In this document: piece after piece, positions 33,226 through 43,865 of the stretch | Position numbering within the stretch: position 1 is the first letter of the stretch | How the letters are laid out: each line of letters begins with the position of its first letter | Assembly: GCA_964059195.1 (NCBI GenBank) | Contig: CAXKWD010000007.1 | Coordinates: 25,121,023 to 25,185,022 of the forward strand | Origin: Ectobius pallidus | Lineage: Eukaryota; Arthropoda; Insecta; Blattodea; Ectobiidae | DNA length: 64,000 bases | Reading direction: 5' to 3' | Made by a program: the position numbers and the translations under genes | The notes under the pieces: model-generated | The model's database searches: none | Seen by the model: only the letters and a program-made list of their open reading frames with translations | Told to the model about the DNA's origin: nothing

Positions 33226-35137
33226 TAATAAATAAAAATTGTAACCGGGATTCACAGTGAAGTAATCAAATATACACACTTAATTCTGTTTTCCACTCAA
33301 CTTCACTTATATAAGTAATGACTTACACATAATGCATTTCACAGCTTCTTAGCTGCATCATCAGATGAGGTCAACTGCCGAGTTTGCTGGAAGACCGGTA
33401 GATGTCTCTGTTGGGCGTATCAGTGTAGTGATGAGGTCGTTTTCCTTTGGGATATCGAAATTAACCAAGTTATTCCTGTTCCTTTGAATGAAAATTTTTT
33501 CCCATACCGTTAGTTCTATCGGTTTTGCTACAGATTTTACTAATTTAATGTCATCTTCAAATTCATGTCCTGTGGTCCAAAAATGATGTGCAACAGCCGA
33601 CTTTTCTGTTTGTTTGTACTTTACATAAGTAAAGTATGTACATTTTGTACATAAATTCGCCGACCTATAAACTTTCCAAATGGTTAGTACAGAAATTTCA
33701 GACGTTACCCAAGTTTGAGAGCCTATGCATAAAGAACACACAGGATTTAGTTGACAAAATAAAAAACATTGTGTTAAATGATAATCTTCTCCTAGTCTCC
33801 TTTGATGTGGTGTCTTTATTTCCAAGTGTACCCATCAATAAACTAATGATGACATTAGAAACTTGGCTGAGATCCACAGGCTTAGAAAAAGAAGAAATAC
33901 AAGAACTTTTGGAACTCACTAAGATCTGTATTGGACAAAATTTCTTTTCATTTAGAGGCACATTTTACGAGCAAAAAGATGGGTTAGCAATGGGAAACCC
34001 TTTGTCTCCGTTCCTAGCGGACTTATATATGAGTTCGTTAGAAATCCAGATCACCAAAGCATTCCCTCAGATTTTCAAAACTTGGCATAGGTATGTCGAT
34101 GATATTTTCGCCATTGTAAACAGGAAACTGCCAGGAGATGCATTAAAGTTGTTGAACCTACAGGATAACTCAATAAAATTCACTGCAGAGGTTGAATCAG
34201 AAAACTTCTTACCTTTTTTAGACATCAAAATCATTAGAAACCACAACAGGATTGAGTTTGGCATTTTCAGGAAAGCAACACATGTAGACAACTACATTAA
34301 ACAAGACGGACACAACCCAAGTTCACACAAACATGCGATCTTTAATAGCCTCGCTTTTAGATTAGTAAACATACCTATGAACAGTTCTGAATACAACAAT
34401 GAATACCAGCATATCTTGGACACCGCACTCAAAAACGGCTTCAACACAGATTTAGTTAACAGGAGAATCAAAAAGTTTGAAAAACAAAAGCTAATACGAG
34501 AAAATTGCACTTTAAGCAACATTAAAGATCACACTTTCAAGAAGTTCACTTTTCACCCTAGACTACACTACAAATTTGAGAAGATTTTCAAAGAAGTGGA
34601 TATAAGACTGGCCCCCATCAACAGATCCAACATAAAAACACTACTAAAATCTGGACAAATGGATAAGATTCCCCCAAAGAAAAACTCGGGCATTTATGAA
34701 TTAAAATGCAAAGACTGCAACAAACTGTATATTGGAAAAACCAAGAGAAATTTAAATATAAGGCATAAGGAACACTTAAGAAATATAAAGTACAAACAAA
34801 CAGAAAAGTCGGCTGTTGCACATCATTTTTGGACCACAGGACATGAATTTGAAGATGACATTAAATTAGTAAAATCTGTAGCAAAACCGATAGAACTAAC
34901 GGTATGGGAAAAAATTTTCATTCAAAGGAACAGGAATAACTTGGTTAATTTCGATATCCCAAAGGAAAACGACCTCATCACTACACTGATACGCCCAACA
35001 GAGACATCTACCGGTCTTCCAGCAAACTCGGCAGTTGACCTCATCTGATGATGCAGCTAAGAAGCTGTGAAATGCATTATGTGTAAGTCATTACTTATAT
35101 AAGTGAAGTTGAGTGGAAAACAGAATTAAGTGTGTAT
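33226..35137 (+). mobile_element. Penelope-like element 1 with inverted pseudo-LTRs, 12-bp duplication
   Basis: AAGCTTTTTTTA occurs at 33214-33225 and 35138-35149. Inverted arms 33271-33623 and 34786-35138 (353 bp) are collinear without indels. The left copy extends 45 bp further (33226-33270) than the right. The element is 5' truncated: after the left arm it enters the reverse transcriptase directly. Near-identity of the arms suggests a recent insertion into the Mtmr6 intron. Confidence 0.88.
33636..35048 (+). CDS. PLE reverse transcriptase with GIY-YIG endonuclease
   Basis: 470 codons without interruption; the first ATG is a convenience start because the N-terminal finger region is missing. 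Reverse transcriptase blocks: LVSFDVVSLFPSVPI (about residues 53-67), GLAMGNPLSPFLADLYM, and the catalytic YVDD near residue 152. A connector leads to GIY-YIG motifs (SGIYELKCKDC and LYIGKTKRN, about 355-380) and a KYKQTEKSAVAHHF block. The last 85 residues are also encoded in full by the inverted left arm. Function in the intact family: target-primed reverse transcription. Confidence 0.85.
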   Translation: MYILYINSPTYKLSKWLVQKFQTLPKFESLCIKNTQDLVDKIKNIVLNDNLLLVSFDVVSLFPSVPINKLMMTLETWLRSTGLEKEEIQELLELTKICIGQNFFSFRGTFYEQKDGLAMGNPLSPFLADLYMSSLEIQITKAFPQIFKTWHRYVDDIFAIVNRKLPGDALKLLNLQDNSIKFTAEVESENFLPFLDIKIIRNHNRIEFGIFRKATHVDNYIKQDGHNPSSHKHAIFNSLAFRLVNIPMNSSEYNNEYQHILDTALKNGFNTDLVNRRIKKFEKQKLIRENCTLSNIKDHTFKKFTFHPRLHYKFEKIFKEVDIRLAPINRSNIKTLLKSGQMDKIPPKKNSGIYELKCKDCNKLYIGKTKRNLNIRHKEHLRNIKYKQTEKSAVAHHFWTTGHEFEDDIKLVKSVAKPIELTVWEKIFIQRNRNNLVNFDIPKENDLITTLIRPTETSTGLPANSAVDLI

Positions 35138-35149
35138 AAGCTTTTTTTA

Positions 35150-35924
35150 GTTTTACTTTAATTAATAAATAATACATTGAAAATATATTAATTAATTTTA
35201 TTTTTACTTAGGACTCTTTTTGCTTAATTTTCGAGAGTTATAATTTATAGAACACAATTATTTGCTGTTACTCCGTCATTTCCATCTCCACCACATAAAC
35301 TCAACAAGAACATTTTTCAAATAGGCAACCACTTTTAGAATACTTTGCTTACGTTGCAAACACTGTGAATAAAATGAAAATGTGACCTTCTGTAGAATGT
35401 CTCTAATTTTCTTCTAAAGAATCTGGGGATTTTGGTTCATTAACGATTTTCTTTATCAGGACAATGAGGTATAAAATGAGAAAATTACAAAATGCAATGC
35501 TATATTTTCTCTTACAACTTTCTGTACTGGCAACAGTGAGCAAAACAAAATGGAGATATTTAAAAAGTAATTTTTAGTAAAACAATATTTAGATTAATTA
35601 GGACTATGTATTATTAGTTAAGTATTTTATTGTATTTTAATTATAAAACAGATTTAGCCATTTTTAGTTTAACATCTTATTTAGCCATTTTGGGTTTTAT
35701 AAGATTGGACTATTTAACTGCTGTGACAATGAAATGGATAATTATGTTAAAATATCATGGGACAAAATAGGAACAAAATAGTTTAAAACCTAAGAATCTG
35801 GGCCCTAATCATAACAGATATTACACAATCATAAACCCCAGACTGTTTGATTCCAAATTTTCTAAGGGGGGAAATAATATTCTTTGATTGTCTAAGTTAC
35901 TAACATATTATTCTTTACATGTAG
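35150..35924. other. Intronic sequence before FYVE exon
   Basis: AT-rich, no recognised repeat. The acceptor of the 35925 exon is at its end. Confidence 0.4.
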
Positions 35925-36076
35925 GTATAGCGGCAGACCCATCTAAAGCTGGTGCAGATGTTATGAGTGTAGACCAGTTGGCAGCAGAGCTGGATTCTGT
36001 TGCTCTCGACTGGAAAACACTTCGGAACATTCGTGAATGTGGGTGTACAACACCTTTTGATCACTTCAAGGGGAAA
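35925..36076 (+). CDS. Mtmr6: Mtmr6 exon: first half of FYVE-type zinc finger
   Basis: Residues 445-495. Acceptor atgtag|GTATAG completes a Gly codon; donor AAA|gtgagt, phase 0 out. After an acidic stretch (VDQLAAELDSVALDW) it encodes IRECGCTTPFDHFKGK. The tryptophan near residue 472 and cysteines 483 and 485 sit where a FYVE finger has its first ligand pair, but the spacing is C-x-C instead of the usual C-x2-C. Confidence 0.9.
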
Positions 36077-36776
36077 GTGAGTTAAAAGTGATTTAACTAT
36101 ATTCTATGTGTTGATAGAAAACATATTTATATCTATTCTTTTAAAATATTTCATGGTGAAGCATAAGCTTAATTTAAAAATTAGGTTAATACTTAGATAA
36201 CTAAGCAATAGCACATATTGGGAGGTCATCTTTTCAATAATCTCTCAGCTTTAAGTATGGTAGGAGTAAACTAGACAAAGGTCCTCTTCTCATTTGGTAG
36301 CTGAGTTCCAGCATAGCCATTGATTCTAATATAATGGAATTATAGGTAATTATCAGGTTAGGATTTTTAGGTACAATTTCCATATGGAAAAAGGAAGGAA
36401 AAAGGTGCTAAATATAAAGCAAAATAGGGGACAAAAAAGTGCTACTAAACTCATTATGCAACAAACTTAGATTAAGGAACAGCAGGCTATTAACTAACTC
36501 CAGTGAAATTAAAAGAAAATGGAATATTTAGTATCTATTTTTCATTTTTACAGATTTGCCTTCAGTCCTGCATTTGCTGAAAGTAGACAGGTTCACTATT
36601 CCCACATTCACTGCAAACTGATGAAAAGTTAATTGAAAGTTACTTGGATCTTAGATCTTCAAACAAAACCAAGATAATTATATAATAAAAAAGCAAGGAA
36701 ACTCAAAAGCCATAGGCTGTAAACGATTAAATGGACTTTAGAAGATTATTAAAAAGCTGCAGTAATATATAAAAAA

Positions 36777-37606
36777 TCCCTTTAGGCAGGCCTACAGGCG
36801 GAGGTAGATTTCGAAGTGCTTTTGGTTTAATTTATTGTCGCTGCATAGCACTCTTCTTCTTTAGCCTTGGCATGGCAAACCTGCAGTAAAGAGGAAGAGC
36901 CTACAATCAATTGTTTTGACAACAATAATAGGATATAATATTCTGGGAGGCCGTGCGCAAGATCAGTAATGAATAAAATTAGCAAAACCGCTAAACAAGA
37001 CAAAATTATGATATTATAATAATTCTTTCAAGTGTTATTATTTTCAAACATTAAAATCTCGCGTCATATGAGTGCTATCAAGAAACTATTTATTGATTTG
37101 TAGAGTACTCATCAAGAGCTTTTCAACGATACCCCACAAGACATGGTTTCAAAAGTTTCGAATTTTCATCCCCCACCCCCACCCCCACCCCCACCCTCAC
37201 TCGAACCCCCGAATCGTTGGTGTCACTGTGAACTCCATAGGGAGTACTCTAATTTATTCAAACAAAGTTTCCCTCTATACTTCATAGGGGCCGAGATATA
37301 CATTTTTAAAAATTTCAACCCCCTCCCCCGACCACCCCCTTGGGCCAATTTTGCCCATTAACGAACTTGTCCGAACTATTGGGCCTAGAAATAACATAAT
37401 AAAATTTGGTTCAAATATCTTCAAAATTACGGCCGCTATCGTGTAAAGATATAAATATATATATATAAATATCACAAATTTTTTTTTTGAACGGGCGGTG
37501 GTTTCGTACTTAGGGGAGCATGAAACGTAAAGATATGAAAGAATTTTTCGAAAATCATAAAGTGGTATCCATTGCAATAGGTAGATTTTTCTTCGAAAAT
37601 CTACCT
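36777..37606 (+). repeat. Dispersed repeat R, copy 2
   Basis: Collinear with 18521-19399; starts TCCCTTTAGGCAGGCC and ends in the same hairpin. It lacks about 14 bp after AAACCT(A/G)CAGTA and has a shorter AT run. Flanked by A runs like copy 1. Both copies lie sense in Mtmr6 introns. Confidence 0.75.
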
Positions 37607-38732
37607 AAAAAAGGGGGGGAAAGGGAATTACGGGCATTGTGGAGAAAAAAGAGATAAAGGCCCTAAATAAGGGGAAAAAGGTGCTGGCAATTTGCCTTCT
37701 TTCTCAATTGGAGACAATGTTCCCATTGTGGTTTCTTTCACATGAGCTGTAATTTGCTCTGTGAAAAAAGGTGCACACCTAAAAATCCTAACCCTGATAA
37801 GTTTAATCTTTTTTGTTTCCTTTAGAATTGTCAACTTTTTAAAAACATGCTAAGAGGATAAACACAGCTTATTAGTTTCCTAATCATGTGTACAATCAGA
37901 ATTAAAGATCACATTCCAAATAAAACAGTATAACAATTTTGGTATAAGAATTTTATCTGTGTAAATTATTCATTTGGGCTAATATGATAGAGTATTGCCT
38001 TTGTTTTTTTACTGTAGCAAATACACATTTATATAAGTTCACCATTAAATACAATTTTGTTAAATTATTTAAACTGTTAGTTTAGAACAAAATCCATACC
38101 CACTTCCTACTTATACTGCTTACAGTATTATTAAACAAATACAGTCTTACTAATAATCCATTTGTAATATTTATACTAGGAATATACACAGCTGAGGAGA
38201 AAAATGTACTAATAATCCTTACATAAGTCTGAATGTGTGCAATACTTTACACATCCTAACACCCTTGTATAACCTTGACATAAATAATCGAGATGGCCGA
38301 CATCTGTAACAGCCGGTCGTTTCGTAGACGTTTGAGATTGAATTTCGAGGTTATGCATCTATTCTTAAAGTATTTTGTTAGGAAACATTCTGAGCTGCTT
38401 TAGCAGAATTGTAAACATTGTTCCTTGTTTACAGGACATATTTCCATAATTTTACCCATGATTATAGCTTTCTGAAAACAATGTAATTTTCTTTCAGTAG
38501 ACAATACACTGCTGTTTGTTCACTGCTCAGACAGATGCGACATTGGTGTTTTGCAGTCACATGCTTCCTTCATAGCTGCGGGCTAGCAATGTCATCACCA
38601 GCATGATGTGTTTGATGACGTTTCACATTCAAACCTGGTGTACCCCTTGGCAGTTATGCTGGGTTTATTAGTAACATGGCTGGTGTAGAACTTGCCGGGT
38701 CATCAACCAAACAACTGTACAATGCAAATATA
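37607..38732. other. Intronic sequence without recognised feature
   Basis: Last intron of Mtmr6. AT-rich with a short GC-richer stretch at 38520-38700, without a recognisable frame or repeat. Confidence 0.35.
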
Positions 38733-39623
38733 CTACCCGCGCGATTTCTTGGGCGCTCGGCTCCCTAGACTTCATTCGTTAGGTTTTGTTCAACTTCGTA
38801 GGTAGAGCTGACAACATTGAAACACAAAGTATGCTATACACCCTGACATCTAGTGGCTTCAGCACTAAGGCTTTCATTCTGTCTCAGGATCCTTATTTAT
38901 TTATTGACATTATCTTTTCTGGCGCATGGAGTTATGGGGAAAAAATACAATTTTGCAAATTGCTGATTTCACAAACACATCATTGTACATCCAACACTTT
39001 CTTCACCTTTTTAAGAATTCCATATGTGCTAATTTTTGACACTCCTGTGAACTCTGATGTCAATTTCATGGACTGAAATTTGAGCGAACTTTTCACAAAA
39101 CGTATTAAATACGTTTAAAATTAGGCCTGCAGTTTTCTCCACTTTTAGATACCTTACCTCTCTTACGTTTTACAACATGAAATGGTGACGCATGTTCTGC
39201 TAAGACTCTTCTTTATGCTTAAAACTAGTCATCCAGTGTAAAAATATTGAGCCTATATTATATAATATTCTATTCCCGGAGGAAAATGACTTATTTGATA
39301 ACCAAACCCTTATGACGTGTAATTAATTGTTACACAATACCGTCAACATGTTATACTATTGAACTGCTTTAAAATCGTTGTATATTAAATGTCACTACAT
39401 AAAATTGCGAGGATGATTCATCAGAAGTAATTATCCAATTCGGCATCCAATTTATTGTTTGTCCACATACCTCACAGCTACGCTTACCATACGCGCGACT
39501 CTGCTGAAATGTGGTTTCTTTGGTTGACAACACTGCAGAAAGACTGGCGGACTAGCTATGTTTTCTTCCCCCCAACCCTCACTTCTTAGTAAAACCAGCG
39601 CCCAAGAAATCGCGCGCGGATAG
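38733..39623. mobile_element. TA-flanked TIR element, non-autonomous
   Basis: Ends CTACCCGCGCGATTTCTTGG and, on the complement, CTATCCGCGCGCGATTTCTT, both continuing to GGGCGCT. TA on each side suggests the Tc1/mariner superfamily. 891 bp without a readable transposase. It ends 62 bp before the last exon of Mtmr6, leaving only a short polypyrimidine region. Confidence 0.7.
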
Positions 39624-39685
39624 TAAGCAACTTTTATTAGTAAGGCTGGTAATCTGTTAAAGACAAGTATTTGTTATTGTTTCAG

Positions 39686-39835
39686 TATCACTGTTGGAAA
39701 TGTGGAGAGGTGTTCTGTACTCGCTGCATTGATAAGCATACACCTCTTCCGGGTCATCTATCACAACGGGCCGTGCCAGTATGTCGGCCGTGTTACAGAG
39801 AGATACGACGTTCAGGATCCATTGAATCACCTTGA
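39686..39835 (+). CDS. Mtmr6: Mtmr6 terminal exon: second half of FYVE finger and stop
   Basis: Residues 496-544 and TGA at 39833-39835. Acceptor gtttcag|TAT. Encodes YHCWKCGEVFCTRCIDKH and later VPVCRPCYREI, giving cysteines 498, 501, 506, 509, 528 and 531, which with 483 and 485 make eight zinc ligands. The basic RRHHCR patch that contacts PI3P in classic FYVE domains is reduced to KGKYHCWKCG. The protein ends 13 residues after the last ligand. The acceptor is 62 bp downstream of a transposon end at 39623. Confidence 0.93.
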   Translation, partial: YHCWKCGEVFCTRCIDKHTPLPGHLSQRAVPVCRPCYREIRRSGSIESP

Positions 39836-39923
39836 GTGTCATTCATCCAATCGCAGCCAGCCTTACATCCAGCTTGCTACACATGCAAGTAGGTTCAGAA
39901 TTCATGTTCTTAATTGGTGCAAC

Positions 39924-39947
39924 AATAAACTGTAAACAAAAAATAAA
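39924..39947 (+). terminator. Poly(A) signals of Mtmr6
   Basis: Two AATAAA hexamers at 39924-39929 and 39942-39947 lie about 90-110 bp after the stop codon. They are the first candidates for 3' end formation. No cleavage-site evidence is available from sequence alone. Confidence 0.5.
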
Positions 39948-40787
39948 CTAACAGTACATCAGAATGGGATTCTCCTTCTTAAAATAAATTGAAGTTCCAT
40001 CAGTTTTGGAAAATAGTAGAAAAATAACAAAACGAAGGAAATTAATATGTTTATTTTAGATTAGATTTTTATTTAGTCCAACTGAAATACAGTGTTTAGC
40101 CTACATAATGAATTATACAATTCAACAGTCAAAGAAAATGAAATACAATATTTTGATATTTTGAAACGCTAGTCTTTACATATTCAACACAATCTTCCCT
40201 AACACTTCCACTGTTGCTGCTGCAGTATTTGGAGATGCCTGGAAGTAGTGCAAGTTATCTGAAACATTGAGAAGAGAGGGCAGTATCTACAAGGAAAAAA
40301 CAACTTAGTATTAAGCTTACTTGGCAGATGTCAAAATTTTAAATTTAAATAATCTTTTACCCAAAACTTATCATTGTATTGCCTGTTTCCTTATTGTTAC
40401 ATGTACATGTATCATATGTAGGTCTACTTTAGTGTATAACCATAGTCATAAAACCAGCGGTATGGAAGGGAAATAAAGCTGTTGGAACCATGTCAGATAT
40501 TTACTCCATGTTAATTCACTCAGAACTTTGGAAGAAGCTTGGGCCACTGACATGCACACCTCTTCCTTATCCTGGTTTGTTATGATCTGTGGGAACTAAA
40601 GATAAAGGCATCATACTTTTACTGTGATTAGCATACAGCCATTAGGCCTACTATTATGCACAGGAAAGTTGATCACCATGACAATTGTTACCCCTCACCA
40701 TTACTTCCAACTCTCACAGAAGATTCAATGAAAGAAAGAATTCCTTTATTTCTCTCACATTTCTGATAGTAGATATTGAAAAGCCTG

Positions 40788-40864
40788 TTCTTCTTCTTCT
40801 TCTTCTTCTTCTTCTTCTTCTTCTTCTTCTTCTTCTTCTCCTCCTCCTCCTTCTTCTTCTTCTT
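40788..40864 (+). repeat. (CTT)n microsatellite
   Basis: About 25 CTT units with a short CTC interruption; on the complement it forms the GAA-rich tail of the LINE fragment at 40866-41130. Confidence 0.85.
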
Positions 40865-40865
40865 T

Positions 40866-41130
40866 TCACAGATTAGGCCTATCGACCTGCACTGGCCTCG
40901 TTCCATCTTTTAACTGGACGTCCTATGTCCCTCTTTCCTTTAGGTTTATATTGTAAGGCCATCTTTGGAATACTTGTTTTTTCCGTTCACACTAGATGTT
41001 TCTTCCATTTTTGTTTATGCTCTTCTATTTTCTCATTTACTGCAAAAAATCCAGTTTTTGTCTAATGTTTTCGTAAGGAGTCCTGTCTAACTTAGTGCAA
41101 CCTTTGACTGTCCCTTCTAATCTATGAAAT
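40866..41130 (-). pseudogene. LINE C-terminal fragment
   Basis: The complement reads NEKIEEHKQKWKKHLV, then IPKMALQYKPKGKRDIGRP and KRW, the tail of RTE-like LINE proteins. The fragment ends in the (GAA)n run, which is on its 3' side. A 5'-truncated insertion. Confidence 0.65.
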
Positions 41131-41840
41131 CCCAACTTCCTGAGCTAAAAGATGGCTGGACATTTTATGACATACTTCAATAATTGCATGAATATCATTA
41201 AGATTTCCTTCAGACAGAGCTCTCATAGGACGAAATTTCTGGTAGTCAGCATGTTTCGGAGCGTTTTTGGAAATAAAACAAACTACTCCAAGAGGATGTG
41301 TTTGGAAAGAGTGCTAAAATACTGGTTTTCTACCCATTCTGTACAGGAGGACCATAATCTTCAGAAGCTCCTTAATATACCAAGAGGGCAAGATAGAGAA
41401 AAAAATGTTGGATTAATGCAATTTTAAAGACCTACTGGTCAAAAATAATGGTATGAGGGATGTATGGGATGTGAGGGAAACATGAGAAAGGGCATTTGGA
41501 AAACCACAAAATCTAGACTAAAAGACAAGCAGTGTGGGCGGTGAGAAGAGAAAAAAGTTCTTTAGCATTTTTCAACGAATTTTAAGAAAGGCTTTAAAAG
41601 GAAATGTATATAGATATGTGTAACCAGAAGAAAGGAATAAAAGGAAGGGCATAACATGGTTCAGATTAGGGATTTGGAGGATCAAGGGTTTCAGAAAGTC
41701 ATATGAATAGGCCATTTGTCACCGTGTGAAAGAGGAGAAGATATCTGCATCTTTTTTTTACTATCTGGAAACAGAAGGTTGGAGAACTGTATTTATCTTA
41801 TAAAAATGGACTAAAATAAGTCAAGAGATTGTGATTAAGA
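41131..41840. other. Sequence without recognised feature
   Basis: A few short open stretches (for example 41152-41427, 91 codons) with no family resemblance. Probably non-coding. Confidence 0.3.
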
Positions 41841-41843
41841 AAG

Positions 41844-41911
41844 TTATTATTATTATTATTAATTTATTATTATTATTATATTATTATTATTATTATTATT
41901 AATATTACTAT

Positions 41912-41969
<58 letters not shown>

Positions 41970-42150
41970 GTTACTGCTACTGCTACTGCTGCTGCTGCTA
42001 CCGCCACTGCTGCCACCGCCACTGCTGCCACCGCCACTGCTGCCACCACCACCACTACCACCACCACCACTACCACCCCCACCACTTACTACCACCAACA
42101 ACTACTTACTACCACCACCAACTACTTACTACCACCACCAACTACTTACT
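41844..42150 (+). repeat. Graded trinucleotide satellite
   Basis: Moves left to right through ATT, ACT, GCT/GCC-rich and ACC units, ending in ACTACTTACTACCACCACCA blocks. It runs directly into the longer-unit satellite. Confidence 0.9.
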
Positions 42151-43865
42151 ACCACCAACTACTTACTACCACACCAAAACTACCACAACAACTACCACTA
42201 CCAAAACTACCGCTACCAAAACTACACCAACCAAATCTACCACTACCAAAACTACCACAGAAACCACCAAAACTACCACTGAAACCACCAAAACTACCAC
42301 CGAAACTACTGCTGAAACTAGTTAAACTACCAAAACTACCACTGAAACTACCAAAAACTACCACTGGAACTACCAAAACTACCACTGAAACTACCAACAC
42401 CACTGAAACTACCAAAAAATACCACTGAAACTACCAGAACTACCACTGAAACTACCAGAACTACCACTGAAACTACACAAACTACCACTGTAACTACTAA
42501 AACTACCACTGAAACTACCAAAACTACCAATGAAATACCAAAAAACCACTGAAACTACCAAAACTACCACTGAAACTACCAAAATTACCACTGAAACTAC
42601 TATAACTATCACTGAAACAACCGAAACTATCACTGAAACTACCGAATCTACCTATGAAACTACAAAAACTACCACTGAAACTACCAAAACTAACACCGAA
42701 ACTACTGAAAATACCAAACCTACCACTGAAACTACCCAAAAACTACCCCTGAACTACCAAAACTACCACTCAAACTACCAAAACTACCACTCAAACTACA
42801 AAAACAACCACTCAAACTACCACTGAAACTACCAAAACTACCATAGAAACTACCAATACTACAACTGAAACTACCACTCAGACTACTCAAACTACCGAAA
42901 CTACCACTGAAACTACCAACACCACTGAAACTACCAACACCACTGAAACTACCAAAAACTACCACTGAAACTACCAGAACTACCACTGAAACTACCAGAA
43001 CTACCACTGAAACTACCAAAACTACCACTGATACTACCAAAACTACCACTGAAACTACCAAAACTACCAATTAAATACCAAAATTACCACTGAAACTACC
43101 AAAATTACCATTGAAACTACCAAAACTACCACTGAAACAACCGAAACTACTACCGAAACTACCGCTGAAACTAACGAATCTACCTCTGAAACTACAGAAA
43201 CTACCACTGAAACTACCAAAACTACCACGGAAACTACCAAAACTACCACTGAAACTACCAAAACTATCACTGAAACTACCAAAACTACCACTGAAACTAC
43301 CAGACCTAACACTGAAACTACCAAAACTACCCCTAAAAATACCAAAAAACCACTCAAACTACCAAAACTACCACTCAAACTACCAACACTACCACTCAAA
43401 CTACAAAAACAACCACTCAAACTACCAAAACTATCACTGAAACTACTAAAACTACCATTGAAACTACCAAAACTACAACTGAAACTACCACTCAAACTAC
43501 CACTCAGACTTCTGGAACTACCGAAACTACCACTGAAACTACAGAAACTACCACTGAAACTACCACTGAAACTACCAAACCTACCACTGAAACTACCAAA
43601 AGTACCCCTGAAACTACCAAAACTACCACTCAAACTACCAAAACTACCCCTCAAACTACCAAAACTACCACTCAAACTACAAAAACAACCATTCAAACTA
43701 CCAAAACTACCACTGAAACTACCAAAACTACCACTGAAACCACCAGTACTACCACTGAAACTACCGAAACTACCACTATAACTACCGAAACTACCACTGA
43801 AACTACTGAAACTACCACTGAAACTACAAAAACTACCACTGAACTCCTGAAAATCCCTAAACCAC
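42150..43865 (+). repeat. ACTACCACTGAAACTACCAAA minisatellite (about 21-bp unit)
   Basis: More than 80 variants of ACTACCACTGAAACTACCAAA and shorter derivatives over 1.7 kb. One + frame would give Thr-rich TTETTKTTTETTK peptide and the complement gives GSFGSFSGS. Both are by-products of the repeat and no start or promoter supports them. The right end fuses to the gag relic. Confidence 0.9.

Larger units (their letters stand above)
4892..39835 (+). other. Mtmr6: Myotubularin-related phosphatase gene, MTMR6/7/8 group, with C-terminal FYVE (C-terminal nine exons)
   Basis: Nine exons (4892-5017, 5734-5868, 6002-6134, 11846-12081, 12906-13156, 17878-18133, 23340-23535, 35925-36076, 39686-39835) all have AG/GT borders and compatible phases. 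Joined, they give 1635 nt, that is 544 residues plus a stop. Order: phosphatase domain (about 1-330), coiled coil (about 370-395), FYVE (about 472-535). Known of the family: active myotubularins remove the 3-phosphate from PI3P and PI(3,5)P2 on endosomal and autophagic membranes. Assignment to MTMR6/7/8 rather than MTMR3/4 rests on stretches such as CDTYP, NAMANRAAGKGYEN, DWxxFGHKF and FxxCxWxLTxQFP. Human MTMR6/7/8 lack FYVE; I recall FYVE in some invertebrate members. The N-terminal PH-GRAM exons were not found in 1-4891. Introns are filled with transposons in both orientations, the largest 12.4 kb. The symbol is by orthology and is inferred. Confidence 0.93.

Noticed and set aside
40788..40864. 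CRISPR-like or regulatory array
   Set aside because: A plain CTT microsatellite without spacers. No CRISPR array is expected or seen in this eukaryotic window.
42530..43070. Thr-rich mucin-like or Gly/Ser-rich protein genes on both strands of the satellite
   Set aside because: The frames exist only because the repeat unit length is a multiple of three. There are no flanking exons, signal peptide or start context, and the open frames drift with unit changes.
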